Part shown: positions 1-10,527 of the stretch, piece after piece
Numbering within the stretch: position 1 is the first letter of the stretch
Layout: every line of letters starts with the position of its first letter
From: Acanthaster planci
Lineage: Eukaryota > Echinodermata > Asteroidea > Valvatida > Acanthasteridae
NCBI RefSeq assembly: GCF_001949145.1
Contig: NW_019091401.1
Coordinates: 7,449-71,448 of the forward strand
Length of the DNA: 64,000 nt
Direction of reading: 5' to 3'
Position numbers and translations under genes: made by a program
The notes under the pieces: generated by a model
Told to the model about the DNA's origin: nothing
Databases searched by the model: none
What the model saw: the letters and a program-made list of their open reading frames with translations, nothing else

Positions 1-89
1 AAATCGGCCCCAAATCGGCCCCAAATCGGCCCCAAATCGGCCCCAAATCGGCCCCAAATCGGCCCCAAATCGGCCCCAAATCGGCCCCA
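1..89. repeat. 11-bp tandem repeat (AAATCGGCCCC)n
   Basis: About eight perfect head-to-tail copies of an 11-base unit, running from the window edge, so the array probably continues outside. The unit has no coding sense in any frame and is not the animal telomere repeat. It is a minisatellite directly abutting the tRNA-like array. Confidence 0.97.
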
Positions 90-107
90 GGGGAAGGGCA
101 TAAAAAG

Positions 108-153
108 AGGGCGGAGTGGTAGGGGATTTCTATCCACCATACCACTCCGCCCT
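108..153. repeat. Inverted repeat, 14-bp perfect arms
   Basis: AGGGCGGAGTGGTA at 108-121 is exactly mirrored at 140-153, with an 18-base spacer. The arm contains the GCGGAGTGG core seen in the A-box/D-arm of the adjacent tRNA-like unit (198-211), so the hairpin is probably made from two opposed tRNA-like 5' ends rather than being a terminator. Confidence 0.9.
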
Positions 154-215
154 TGCTTGGGTTTGAACCTGGGTCCTCTGGTTCCCAAGCGGTGCTCTTG
201 ACCACTCCGCTAATT
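124..215 (-). pseudogene. tRNA-like unit 1 (most promoter-distal)
   Basis: Minus strand carries an A-box TAGCGGAGTGG (plus 198-211) and a B-box AGGTTCAAACCC (plus 160-174). The D-arm region is the best of the array; the acceptor stem does not close convincingly, so no isotype is assigned. Confidence 0.5.
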
Positions 216-283
216 GGGTCCCCAATGTGTTTTAGGCATTTTCTCTTACTTAAACTTCGGTTTTTTTCTGTATATTGGAATTT

Positions 284-366
284 AAAAAGGTGTCTCTCCC
301 AGGATTCGAACTCAGCATCACTTATTTTGAAGCACAACACTTTCTCACTGATCCACAAACCTCTCT
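284..366 (-). pseudogene. tRNA-like unit 2
   Basis: B-box GAGTTCGAATCCT (plus 301-312), D-arm-like GGATCAGTGAG (plus 347-361), and a TTTTT run on the minus strand (plus A run 284-288) directly after the 3' end. The D-stem is mutated, making this one of the weaker units. Confidence 0.5.
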
Positions 367-433
367 GAAGAAACCTACCTTTTTTTTTAAACTTAACCCT
401 TAGATTCACATTTACAACTGGAAATTGAAATTT

Positions 434-517
434 AAAAAGGCGTCTCTCCGGGATTCGAACCCAACACCCCACTCTTTCGAGCACGGCAGCTCCACACTGA
501 GCCACAAACATCTCTTT
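434..517 (-). pseudogene. tRNA-like unit 3
   Basis: B-box GGGTTCGAATCCC (plus 451-462) with a T-stem closed by G-C and G-T pairs, D-stem GCTC/GAGC (around plus 487-504), and a TTTTT terminator on the minus strand (plus 434-438). The acceptor strands do not pair. Confidence 0.55.
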
Positions 518-575
518 AATACATCTGAGTCTTTTTATATTTAACCCTTGGGTTAGAATTTACAAAGTGGAAGAG

Positions 576-660
576 AAAAAAAGTGACCGTCCGGGATTCG
601 AACCCAACTTCTTACATTTTCGCGCACAGCGCTTACCCACTCCGCCACAGCTCCCTCTGA
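576..660 (-). pseudogene. tRNA-like unit 4
   Basis: B-box GGGTTCGAATCCC (plus 593-605), A-box TGTGGCGGAGTGGG (plus 636-649) and a seven-T terminator on the minus strand (plus 576-582). Best-preserved internal Pol III promoter of the array, though 5' GGGAGCT does not pair with the 3' end. Confidence 0.55.
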
Positions 661-705
661 ATGTATGCTGTTTTTTAAATATACTTAACCTTGAGGTTCA
701 GACTT

Positions 706-802
706 AAAAACTGAATCAACAGGCGATTGGCCGGGATTCGAATTCACGATCTCAAACTCAGCAGCACAGGATTTCCACATTGCGCCACAAACAGCTCTGA
801 AA
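706..802 (-). pseudogene. tRNA-like unit 5
   Basis: B-box GAATTCGAATCCC (plus 733-745), A-box TGTGGCGCAATGTGG (plus 777-791) and TTTTT on the minus strand (plus 706-710), about 20 bases beyond the 3' end. Acceptor stem degenerate. Confidence 0.5.
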
Positions 803-830
803 AGGTAACCCCCTGAGAAAAATGGGGAAG

Positions 831-2150
831 ATTTTAAGTTTGTCGTCAAAATCTAAACAAAGATAATATACTTACATGCAAACACAAACTACAATTCTAC
901 TCTCTGTTTAATACATTATTGTATTTCATCAACAAACTTCGATCAACATACGCTTGATGGACCTTTTTCCCATTTATTTTTATGTTTGATGTAAACACAA
1001 ATTACGCACTGCATGTTCCTATGATAAAATAAGGTGCTCAAAACAATAAGATCTGGCTTTAAATACGAAGACGGTAAAAAATACATGCCACTGACCTGAG
1101 ATTGACTCCAAACAGGAAAAAAAATTGGTTTACTTTGTGTTCTTTTTTCATTATATTTGTCCCAGTATTTGCAAGGGCGAAGGCATATTTGATGGGGAAA
1201 TGTGAAATAATAATACACAAACGCAAACCTAATAACTTCACACCGTAAGATGTTGACAAAATATTTCTTTTGATACCATACGAACTTAGGGGGATATTTT
1301 TAAGTGCGTGGTTTGAAGACGTTAAATAATTGTACTGATTTTAAAAGTACATACGTACATATGTACATACATGTAGGCCTACATTAAAGTTGCACAGATT
1401 CATTTACATAAAATGTTTAATTACAAAAATATTTCTTTTTCTCCTTACTTTTTATGTCTCAAAATTACATTTGTAAATTACACCATGCTGAACCCAACAA
1501 GGTTATGCAGGATTTCAATGGTCCCTAGGGGGTTAGGGTTAAACTATCAATAGAAACATCCAAAATCATTAACTACAACGTGGGATTTCATTCCGAAATA
1601 AAGCATCAGCCTACGGAATATTCCAAAGTATAAAATAATTCTAAGAATTCATGAAGATACAAAAGCAGTGTTTACCATCTGATGTCAAAAATAAGATGAA
1701 AGTCACGAATATATACCAGTATACTCAATGCAACAAGCCAATAGAAACATTATTCGTGGGCGGGGTCTTTGTCCCCGAAAAAAAGAGACAAATAAAATGG
1801 GCCGTGAAACAAAGGGGAAAGAATACGGGAGTAATGAAAAAAAAAGAGGAAAAAGGTTAACATCCCAACTTTGCTTGAAAATACATTGGAATTGATCACC
1901 TTTCACCGTTAAAATAATACATTTAAACGGCAGGGGAACAATTTCGACCAACGTCGCTACAACGGTGGATTGTTTGTACCACAGTAATCGACCATTTGGC
2001 CCTGGAAAAGGTTGCGAAAGTTCAGCAAAAAACGGCAAAATATGTTCAATTTCAACTAAGGCCGTTTGGGAGTAACTGTATTGCGCGTTAATTAACGTTG
2101 GAAAAAAACGCGATTGACTAGTGGCTAAACTAGTGAACTATAAACTAAAC
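831..2150. other. AT-rich intergenic DNA, nothing recognised
   Basis: Short open frames on both strands lack domains, splice context and sensible composition. A short ACGTACATATGTACATACATGTA-type alternation near 1350-1378 is simple sequence. No gene seen. Confidence 0.6.
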
Positions 2151-2152
2151 TA

Positions 2153-2172
2153 GTGTGAACTATAGTTCACAC
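2153..2172. repeat. 20-bp perfect palindrome
   Basis: GTGTGAACTATAGTTCACAC reads identically on both strands with no spacer. Just upstream, ACTAGTGAACTATA-like words are repeated (2118-2152), so the palindrome grew from a locally repetitive GAACTATA motif. Confidence 0.95.
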
Positions 2173-2193
2173 CGGAACCTGCTCTGATTTGAT

Positions 2194-2373
2194 GCAATAC
2201 GGTCGATTCACAATAGCACGTCTCCAAGAGTTTGCAACGCGTTGGCCAATCACAGTCCGCAAAATTTGTCAACCCTTTCTAAACGCGCACTTGGGTCGAC
2301 AGATTTCACCCACTGTGATTGGTCAACGTGTTGTAAACTCTTGAAGGCGACTATTATGAATCGCCCGTATTAT
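2194..2373. repeat. Fold-back element, ~62-bp inverted arms
   Basis: The arm at 2194-2256 (GCAATACGGTCGATTCACAA...) is mirrored imperfectly at 2312-2373 (ACTGTGATTGG...GTATTAT), roughly 80-85% by eye, around a ~55-base loop. Size and shape fit a MITE or a fold-back element. The arms contain CCAAT/ATTGG words, but no gene start follows. No clear target-site duplication was seen. Confidence 0.8.
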
Positions 2374-2379
2374 ATACAC

Positions 2380-5300
2380 TTGCAAAAAACAAATGTAAAC
2401 TTACCAAACGAGCGACATGAAAATGTGAAAGAAAACCGGCAAAAATAGTTAAGGAAAATAATCTTTGCATCCTCACTTACAGCTTAAACTCTCCTACGAA
2501 CAAAAGCCTCTCTTTTATAAAACTTTTCAACTAGTATATCGCAGTCTTGTCACAGAGAAAGCTGTGTTCCCCTTCACAAGAGTCCCAAGGGAAAATAATA
2601 TCCCAGAGAAACATGTCCCCAAGCTACGGGATTTTGGCCCCCTAGGGCAGTTTGTCCCCTGGTCTAATTCCATTGATATATTGATTTAATCTTTATTTAG
2701 TTGGTCCAAGTTTAATCTTATACGAAACTAGCGACTGATCTTCGTTTTCTTTCCTTCCACCTTTTCAGAACTACTTTTTTTGGCACTATAGGCGCACAGG
2801 ACTGGTCTTGGTAAACTGCGCATACGTTGTCCTAATCACGTCGACTGTGGTGAATTCTTCCAGGTACGCCTATCGAAGCGGCAAATCGAGAGTAAACTTT
2901 GGCCATAGATGCAAATAACTGTACGACTTGCGATATTAATTAAAGTACTACTTATTACTTAAGCGCGTAGGTTCTACTGCATATTATGTTTCCACCACAA
3001 GCCACTCCCCTTTCTCGCCGGTGGAAAAAGGATTGCGCATGTGCACTCTTGCGACTCGGCGGTGTAATGATCACGCTCCACTAAATTTGCAGCCAATCAG
3101 GGATTAGGGAAGGTTCGCACAGTCCAATCGCAATGAAGGGGGGGGGGGTAGAACGGCTAATAATTGCGCTGTTATTAATTACACGATCCGAGAGTGGACC
3201 TTGAAAAAAGTAGGCCGAAGGCAGAACTGGCTTAAAGTGCATTTTGATAGCATAAACCATGAACTAATCATCTTTACGTACCTAAGGTAGGGCGACCGGA
3301 GGCATAATATGTATAACAATATAATTTTCATGAATTGAAAAAGGTTTTAGCTAGAAAGATAAACAAGCACACAACTACAAAACAGTCCAATAATATAGGT
3401 TTCCCGGCCAATTTTGGAGAATGTGACGTGAACACTAACTAATAATAATAGAAGCATTCGTTTTCGAGAAATATAGAATGAACGTTCAAATTTCCTTTTT
3501 TATTCAACAAAAATAAGTTTCATTTCAATGAGGGTGCATTTAGTAGTAAAAAACGTGCGATTTCCCGATAGTACATTGCCCCCCCCCCGCGGATGCTCAC
3601 CCCGGGTTCCCCCTTTGAAATCTCCATTTCATTTTTACAGCTATGCAGCTGCAGCTTATTTTCTTCTTGTGCCCTCTTGAAAAAATGTGTGCACCCCGAG
3701 TGCCCCCGGACATTGAGCCCTAGTAACGCTACTGGCATGTTGGCATTCATTTTAGCGTGAAATCCAACACACCTCTGCATTATTAAATTGTAATAAATCT
3801 ATTTCACTAAATGTGAAGACGATTAAGGAATGTCTGAGGTAAGAACTGGAATTCATTTGCGTGTTAACAGAAATTATATGATTTGTGTAACCCGCCATAT
3901 TCTATTCAAATTGAACACAGAATCTGTGAATTCAAATTACACAAATGAAAACAAGTACACAATATCCAGTACCTCAGCGGTAATATGTTTTCAGCGAGTA
4001 AGATTGCACGTTTGTTATAATCAGCAACGAATACGTCAAACCGAAACCGCAATCACATATATGTACTCTCTTAAAATTACTGAAACGTAATGCACATTCC
4101 TTCATATGAAGGTTAAAAAATGAAGTCGAATGCTTGTTATTACGAAAATGAAACCAGATTATAAGAACAAATAATATTCAAAAGTCAAATTTGTATTTTA
4201 CAAATTAAAGAGCGCATTTTCCAAAATTGGCCCGGAAAACCAATATTTCAAATAATAATTTAAACAATTATATGCACGGTAGTGATTTATCTTGTGTATC
4301 TTTTCCAGTGTAAAACAAACTGCAGAGTTCTACGATATCTACTATTTTCATTTACGTACCAGAATTACTTTTTTTATGAATATACAACATATCAAAGGAC
4401 CTTTAAATATCATGGAAGACATTATAAACGGAAATTTCATTCTAATTCTCTACTTCACATAACTCTATTTCTTAATTCCCCTAAAACGTTAATTCGCATT
4501 TAATGCACTATTCAATTTTGCTGTTTACAAGATAAATATTTTTAAGAAACGTCTACAGATGCTGACTTTTATCCTCCAATGTTTTCATTTCGATTGTTTT
4601 TTTCATGGACTAAACCACACCTGAAATCTGAATAAAACTCCACACCTTTGACTGCACATTCCTTTTTGCTAATTGAATCAATTATGATTGATTAATTAAT
4701 ACTGTTCCTGCACATTTTACAACCATTTCGTTCAAATCAATAAACAGTTCAGTTCCAAATTCGTCTTGAAGGGCCTTAACCTTGCGCGAGCAAAGGAATT
4801 TAGTCAATGGTCATTCTAAACATTAATGATCAATGGTCACTTTTTTCTACATGACTGTCCATCAGATTTCGTTAGATTTCAATGGAATTCGTCTAACTTG
4901 ATGGTCATGCTCATTCTGTAATGATTGAAATTAGTTTTTTTAATTGATTTCAAAGAAATTTCGATCAAATTCATCGGAGAGTGTAAAACCATCTAGTATG
5001 CATTTGGCACAGCGTATTGCTAGACAAGAAATTGGAGGCTGAAAAACCATTCCAAAGGATAAGAACTGAATCTATTGTTTGTGAAAGATGTGGAGATATG
5101 TGAAATCTTTTCCTTTTCGTAGGTGTAGGCGTACTTATTTCTTGCATGAAACTGAGAGCGTCAGTTTCATTTGCCCATATGTGCATATAGACTACTTTGC
5201 TCAGTTGTTGACGCGTAAAATAATTATCAAAGAATAATGAAAAAGATATCAGTTTGCTTACTAAAGGTCATGGATGTATGTTACAGACGGAAAATAGTAA

Positions 5301-6400
5301 ACAGACAAGCACAAATAAAGCAAATGTTCAAGCAGAATAAAACAGATTTAAACACAAGAATACCGAAGATGCTGTTCAATCATGTAACAAATTGGAATGA
5401 ATGAAATCTATGTAACATCAATCGCAATGTGACAAAATTGTTTCCTCTAACGCACGTTTTGTGATTGCGGACTACGGAATCGACTTGTCTTTTTGTGAAT
5501 ATAAGATACCGTTCAAAGAAACTGAAACTGCAAAAATGAACAACCAAAAACTATGAAAACTCAATAAAAGGTCATGAAGTTTATAGACAAATTGAAGTTA
5601 ATCGTCTAGGAATTGGAACGAGAATTTTTGAAAATGTGCTTGAAAATAATACATTTAAAGCTAGACAACCTATATCTCAATAAATATTGCATAATTTCCT
5701 GAGTTTCTGATCCAAGAGTATAAAATAAAACGTAGCACTAACAGACAAATTCTCCAAACTATTACATATAAAAGACTATGAGAAAAGTTTGCAAATATGG
5801 CAATCGTCTGTTTGGGTTCCTTAAATTTTGGTGAATTCTAGATTCTGGTGCTCGAATACATCCCTGCCGACTCCATGCCATTATCGCCAAGGTTTTCTTT
5901 TTATCGGGAAGAAAATAAATAGGCCTAATGAAGAAGAAATTTGTAAGCCCTATGAGTATTATTGGGCAAACATCTTTTCCTTCAAGACCAGACGAACAAA
6001 AAGGATGACTGAACTTGAAGTTTCAAGTCGGTAAAAAACGGGGAAAAATTCCTCTGGAACAATTTAACATGGAAATCTAATTCGGATGCAATTTTAATTA
6101 CATTTTTTCAGTCTAAAAGTCTCAAAATGAAAATGCTTGTCTAGGTAGACGGAAACACATAGGCGTATTTGATATAAGTGATAACCCTGCAGTTGGAATA
6201 CCGGTAGTGTAATAACTGCAGTATTGTGAGACAAAATCAGTGATTATTCAGTGTTATTCATCAGTACCGATATCTGTCAAGCCAGTGGCTTTTAAAAGGC
6301 AACCACCTACTACCACAGAACGAAATTCGGAACTTGTTTACATGTATTTATGACAAGAAAGTCTGACGCACTACAGCATAAGGGTTAGGCTCTGACTGCC
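2380..6400. other. Intergenic DNA, no gene recognised
   Basis: About 4 kb of A/T-rich sequence with homopolymer runs (G run near 3137-3147, C run near 3581-3589). None of the short open frames shows a known domain or a coherent splice structure. Old unrecognised repeats may be present. Confidence 0.6.
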
Positions 6401-6420
6401 CTCAGAGGTACCCTGAAATG

Positions 6421-7062
6421 TCACAAAACAAAATAAATGAAGTGCCTCAATGTAAGCATATAGTTTTGCGACCAAACATCATACCTGATAGGTACATCAG
6501 TAAAAGTTCTTGGTGGGACTACAGGCAACACTTCAAGGCGTGCCGGTCTGCCAATGGATGGACGGAGAAGCAAGCAGAAGTTTTCTTGGCGGCAAGTCTC
6601 TGAGGAGCCGCACTGAAGGTGCTGGGAAATGCCAGAGGCAGTGGTTCCCATCCGACATACGCTGAGCTAACTGACAGGTTGGAGAAGAGATTTGGACCGG
6701 GACAAATGGCAGAGAATCATTTAATGGAACTGCATCAAAGGCGCCAGGGCCCAAAGGAGACTCTTCAAGAGTTAGGACAGGCCATAAGAGAGCTGTCGGC
6801 CTGGCATACCCTGAACTATCGGAAGAGGGGCGCGATCACCTAGCAAGGGGTCATTTTTCCGATGCAATTGAGAATCAGGCTATAAGAGAAGGCACTTTCC
6901 GCGCCAGGCCTACTACTTTAAATGAAGATGTGAGGGCTGCCCTGGCGACAGAAAGTTTCCAAAAGTTAGAACAACGTGGGGGCAAACTTACCAACTTTGC
7001 CAGAGTCTTGGGGAGTGAGACTGAAGTAGCATTCCAAGAGCTGAGGAGGGAGATGAATGAGG
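6421..7062 (+). pseudogene. Gypsy copy 1: gag remnant
   Basis: Translation with one in-frame stop (6601) and a frame change near 6800 gives a Gypsy-like capsid region: a W-W-Y-RQHF start (about 6510), an 'ALKVLGNA..SGSHPTYAEL' segment (6610-6665), then a helix 'LEKRFGPGQMAENHLMEL' and 'RRQGPKETLQELGQAIREL' (6678-6800), the usual capsid C-terminal subdomain with conserved spacing. A later segment (6845-7060) reads 'AYPELSEEGRDHLARGHF..AI' in a shifted frame, also gag. Beyond it, C..C spacing near 7185-7240 suggests a worn zinc knuckle. Not functional. The family is Metaviridae-type by similarity of layout; LTRs were not found. Confidence 0.75.
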
Positions 7063-7310
7063 ACTACGAGTAGGGAATGGTATTTGCAAGAGCCAGGAAG
7101 AAAAAAGGTCTATGGGAGAAGAATGGATACTCGATGAAGGCACCTACGTAGGCGGCAGGAGAGGTTAGCCTGGCCCATGTCTTGTGTGACAATTGCCAGC
7201 AGAAGAGACAATAAGCTCGAAACTGTGACAAACTGCCACAGAAGAAAAGAATAAAGGAAACGAACAGCAGCCCGAGGAGCAGCTGAGAGATCCATAGGGC
7301 CAACCAAAAG

Positions 7311-8637
7311 CGGGGTCCGGACAACTCGACCGTTTGCCAACTCTACTTCAGACAACTCGATCGTCCGTGCGTAAAAGGGACAGACAAGTCGACCTTTGAG
7401 ACAAGTCGTCCGTTCGGACACTGTCCGCTCAGCCCAGTCTGACATCTACTGAGGCCACGTAAAAAAAATACATGTATGCCTTAATGATGGGATGGAATTG
7501 CATGTGGTAGATATAGACAAGCCTAATTTCTGAGGTATTTATATAAATGGTGTCTGTAGACTAGTAAGTCAATCTTTGCGCAATGACCAACCGATCTTGC
7601 ACCCGCACTGCACGTATATGGCCGGCCCGTATGCATTACAGTCGTTTTCCTCGTACCGGATAGCTTGAAATAAAAACCTACTTCCTTGGTTCTGGTTTAA
7701 AGTCAAATGTAACCTTTTTTGAAAAAAACTTACTCTCGGAAAATTTTTGCCGGAATTCTGATTCGCACTTTGACATTTTGGAATGGTAGCGGGAAAAAAT
7801 GACGAATAGTCTAGGGCGATATATGTCACTCACTGCGAGCGATCCCAAATCCTTTTAACTTTTTTCATACACAACAGCCAAATAAACTCTTACATAATGT
7901 CTGTTTAATCAAAAAGACTTTCAAAGTTGCATTTTATTAAAACTGGAAGAAAACTGAATGCATATTGTTTCCTAGTTTTGGATCACACATTAAAAAATGC
8001 ATGCACGCTGTACGAACTCATATCGCTACAAGGACGTTGCAGAAATGTACGTGACGTAATGGGTTCGTCAGATGTGCGGCTCGAGATGGAATGGTTGATG
8101 GCTCGCGCGCGCTGCGCAGCTGAAAAAGTTGAGTCGAAATTTACACAAGATCCATTTTTGTATTCACTGGAATTCTTATATATGAACCAAATTTTTCTAA
8201 ATTGAGAATTTTTCCATACAAAATAAGCATTTTACAATGGTTCTGGCTGAAAATAGATTTGCCGCTCGCGTAGTCGCTTTCCGGAAACCGTAGAACGAGA
8301 AAAAGTGTCACCACTTTCGTCGATCCTGCGTCCGAATTAAAAGTTTAAAATTTGAAACTGATTTGGTGGTAAACGTGGTATCTCTACCACACAAGGTGGA
8401 TGGTGATCCCATTTCATTGGAATTTGAGGATTTTGTAGAGCTGCAATCTGACTGAATAATTTCGCGATCTTGAACTGGGAAAACAACTGTATTATGTGAA
8501 GAGATCTCACTGGTCGAACTGTCTCTCTATCAAAGTCGAGTTGTCCTAACGGACGACTTGGCAAACGGTCGAGTTGTCTCAACGGTCGAGTTCTCCGAAG
8601 TCGAGTTGGCAAACCGTCGAGTTGTCCGACACCAGCC
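7311..8637. mobile_element. Non-autonomous DNA element with iterated terminal inverted repeats
   Basis: The left end (7311-7440) and the reverse complement of the right end (8515-8637) match over about 50 bases at the outer edge, both reading CGGACAACTCGACNGTTTGC followed by CAACTC. Inside each end, a short unit of the type GACAACTCGACCGTT or GACAAGTCGTCCGTT is iterated several times. The element sits exactly between the gag and protease relics of Gypsy copy 1, so it inserted after that element. The ~1.07-kb interior (7441-8514) has no transposase-like frame; the open frame on the minus strand at 8337-8762 is mostly terminal-repeat translation. Target duplication could not be settled. Superfamily unknown. 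Confidence 0.75.
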
Positions 8638-8707
8638 AAGAGAAAAACTAAGTGAGACGGCTTGCTCTCTTCCCCAAGAATCACAGGGGCAAAAAAATTG
8701 ATTATTT

Positions 8708-9079
8708 GTGACAGTAACGGTGAGGGGGAAAAGGGTAACTTTACTGATCGACACAGGCTCAACAGACACGTTGCTTTTGATTTCTCTCTTTTACAAAATC
8801 CCAGCCAAACAGAGACCGAGGCAGACGGGTCTGAGAGCCAACGTCAGGACAGCTGATGGAAGCCTCGTACAGACGTTGGGCAGCAGCTGTGTAGGCATAA
8901 AGGTTGGAAAAACTACGTGCTCGGTGAACGCGGTATTTGGAAATATCAGGAAGTTGGACGGGATCATTGGGATGGACTTTCTCCTCGCCACACAGGGAAG
9001 CCTCAATTTCCAGACCTTGGAGTTAACTCATCACGGCGAGAGGGTGAAGTGTACAGACAGCCTGGAGGAGAACATCTGA
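8708..9079 (+). pseudogene. Gypsy copy 1: retroviral-type aspartic protease
   Basis: An open frame of 123 residues has the retropepsin pattern: flap-preceding beta strands 'VTVRGKRVTLLIDTGSTDT' with the catalytic DTGS near residues 17-20, and the second conserved core 'LDGIIGMDFLL' near residue 85-95. This protease would process Gag-Pol of a Gypsy-type retrotransposon. The frame is intact across the domain, but gag upstream is separated by an inserted element and pol downstream is broken, so it is a relic. It is the best-preserved part of this copy. Confidence 0.85.
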
Positions 9080-10025
9080 GCGAGAGTGATAGTCGAGAAG
9101 ACGACCATAATACCAGCAGGACATGAGGCAATAGTTCTAGGGTGCCTGGCAGGGAAGACATGGGCGACTGGGTTTGGCATCTTAGAACCTGCCGACAGGA
9201 GTGAAGTAGCTGCAAATTGAATGTCTTAGCACGCCTACTATGGACATTAGATGAAGAAGTGATACCGATAGGGGTCTTTAACCCTAGTAGGAGAACATGC
9301 GTGCTGAAGAGAGGTACAACGGCAGGGTTGCTCACCTCCATAGGAGAAGATGGAACGTTGGGCGACTTCGCCAAAGGCTGAAGACAGTAATGGAGTGCCT
9401 GAACACTCAGCCGATTTATTCGAGAGAAGCACGAAAAGTATTGACCAGCAGTATCACGACAAGGTAGCAACCTCACTACGGGAGTTCCACGATGTGTTCT
9501 CCAAAGGAGACGCCGATATCGGTCGCACAAATCTTGTGCGTCATAGGATAAACACTGGTAATGCGCCTCCGACAGAACAACACCACAGGAGTCAACGGGC
9601 AAATCCCCAACATGGGCCGAGAGGTGTTCCTACCTATCGACTTAATGACCGGGTCGCCTGTGCAGGAAGACCACAGAGCAGAATCAGTGACTACAGATTA
9701 TGCATTGAAGTTGAGAGAAAATATGAGAGCCGCACATGATAAGGACAGATCTTGCCTAAAGCAGAGTGCAAGGCATCAGAAAAAGAATTACGATTGGCGA
9801 GTTGCAGGTGACGACCTATCTGAAGGGCAATTCGTGTGGTTCTACAATCCGGCAAAATGAAAAGGATGGTCACCAAAGCTCCAACGAAAATGGGAGAGAC
9901 CCTACGTAATTGTCCGAAAACTGTCAGATGTAATCTACAGAATCCAGAAACACCCAGAGCGAAAATGTAAGTGGTTCACTACGACCGCTTGAAACCTTAC
10001 ACTGGCGAGCGAATCCAGCCATGAA
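9080..10025 (+). pseudogene. Gypsy copy 1: RT N-terminus joined to integrase C-terminus
   Basis: Upstream frames give spacer plus the start of reverse transcriptase ('LREFHDVFSKGDADIG', 9476-9525; 'RHRINTGNAPPTEQ', 9540-9582). Immediately afterwards, another frame gives the end of integrase ('MTGSPVQ' 9640s, 'ALKLRENMRAAHD' 9704-9742, 'RHQKKNYD' 9769-9795, 'EGQFVWFYNP' 9820-9855) and then 'SPKLQRKWERPYVIVRKLSD' and 'VVHYDRLKPYTG' (9868-10010), the classic Gypsy integrase C-terminal domain. The catalytic RT, RNase H and DDE core (about 800 residues) are absent, so an internal deletion fused the two ends near 9585-9600. Non-functional. Confidence 0.8.
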
Positions 10026-10029
10026 GTAT

Positions 10030-10520
10030 GAAGGAACATGTGAAGGTTACTCATGCGGGAGAGAACCAATGAACGTTATCCAATAACGTTGCCTGCACAG
10101 GAGGTGGAAGACAAGACACACTAACGGTCGACCAAGATGACTCAGTCAGGGAGGAAGTGACAAGCCGGAGAGAGGGTTGTGAGCTCCAGTCTATGATTTC
10201 AATGTCCCTGGAGCAGCCAATGGAGCATGAGACCGGACACGGCGAGGACAGAGAAGACCTTGAAGAGAGAGATGGACACTCCCATAAAGAAGCCCAAACA
10301 GAGACATGAGAGCCCCTTGTTCAGACCCAGCAACTAAGAAGAAATCCAATTATGAAGCGCAGGATGCCACAGCGTTATTTGTAGATATAACAAGGATGGA
10401 GCCTACTTAGGTTGTGGCGGGTGCCTACACCCTACGTGCGTGTATAATCAGACTAAGATTAGCGTCAGCAGTAAATAACTAAACATTCCCTGTGTTGTAC
10501 CTTTCATAAGCTGAGCAGAC
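10030..10520. other. Post-pol region of Gypsy copy 1, unassigned
   Basis: No convincing frame. The stretch follows the integrase C-terminus and probably belongs to the same element, since open frames with a similar charged composition resume at 10528. No polypurine tract or LTR edge could be fixed. Confidence 0.4.
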
Positions 10521-10527
10521 AAGTGGA

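Larger units (their letters stand above)
120..830 (-). repeat. Tandem array of five tRNA-like units
   Basis: Five tRNA-like segments, all read on the minus strand, follow one another with B-box/T-arm centres near 168, 307, 457, 599 and 739, a period of about 140-150 bases. Each unit has a B-box close to GGTTCGAATCC, a D-arm/A-box close to TGTGGCNCAGTG, and an A/T-rich spacer with a shared 'TTAACCCTT..TTYACA' block on the plus strand, so whole units including spacer were duplicated. Four units are followed on the minus strand by runs of five or more T, as expected for RNA polymerase III termination. Acceptor stems pair poorly, so these are degenerate tRNA-derived genes or a SINE-like tandem family rather than functional tRNAs. 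Confidence 0.75.

Noticed and set aside
1-89. Short regular repeat considered as CRISPR or telomere
   Set aside because: No spacers between units, wrong unit for a telomere, and the context is an animal nuclear genome.
108-153. Hairpin considered as a transcription terminator
   Set aside because: No gene ends here, and the arms are explained by tRNA-like A-box sequence.
8337-8762. 141-codon open frame on the minus strand
   Set aside because: Most of it is translation of the iterated terminal repeat of the inserted element and of antisense protease sequence.
9003-9602. 199-codon open frame on the minus strand, the longest in the window
   Set aside because: Antisense to Gypsy copy 1 protease/RT; plus-strand frames carry the conserved motifs.
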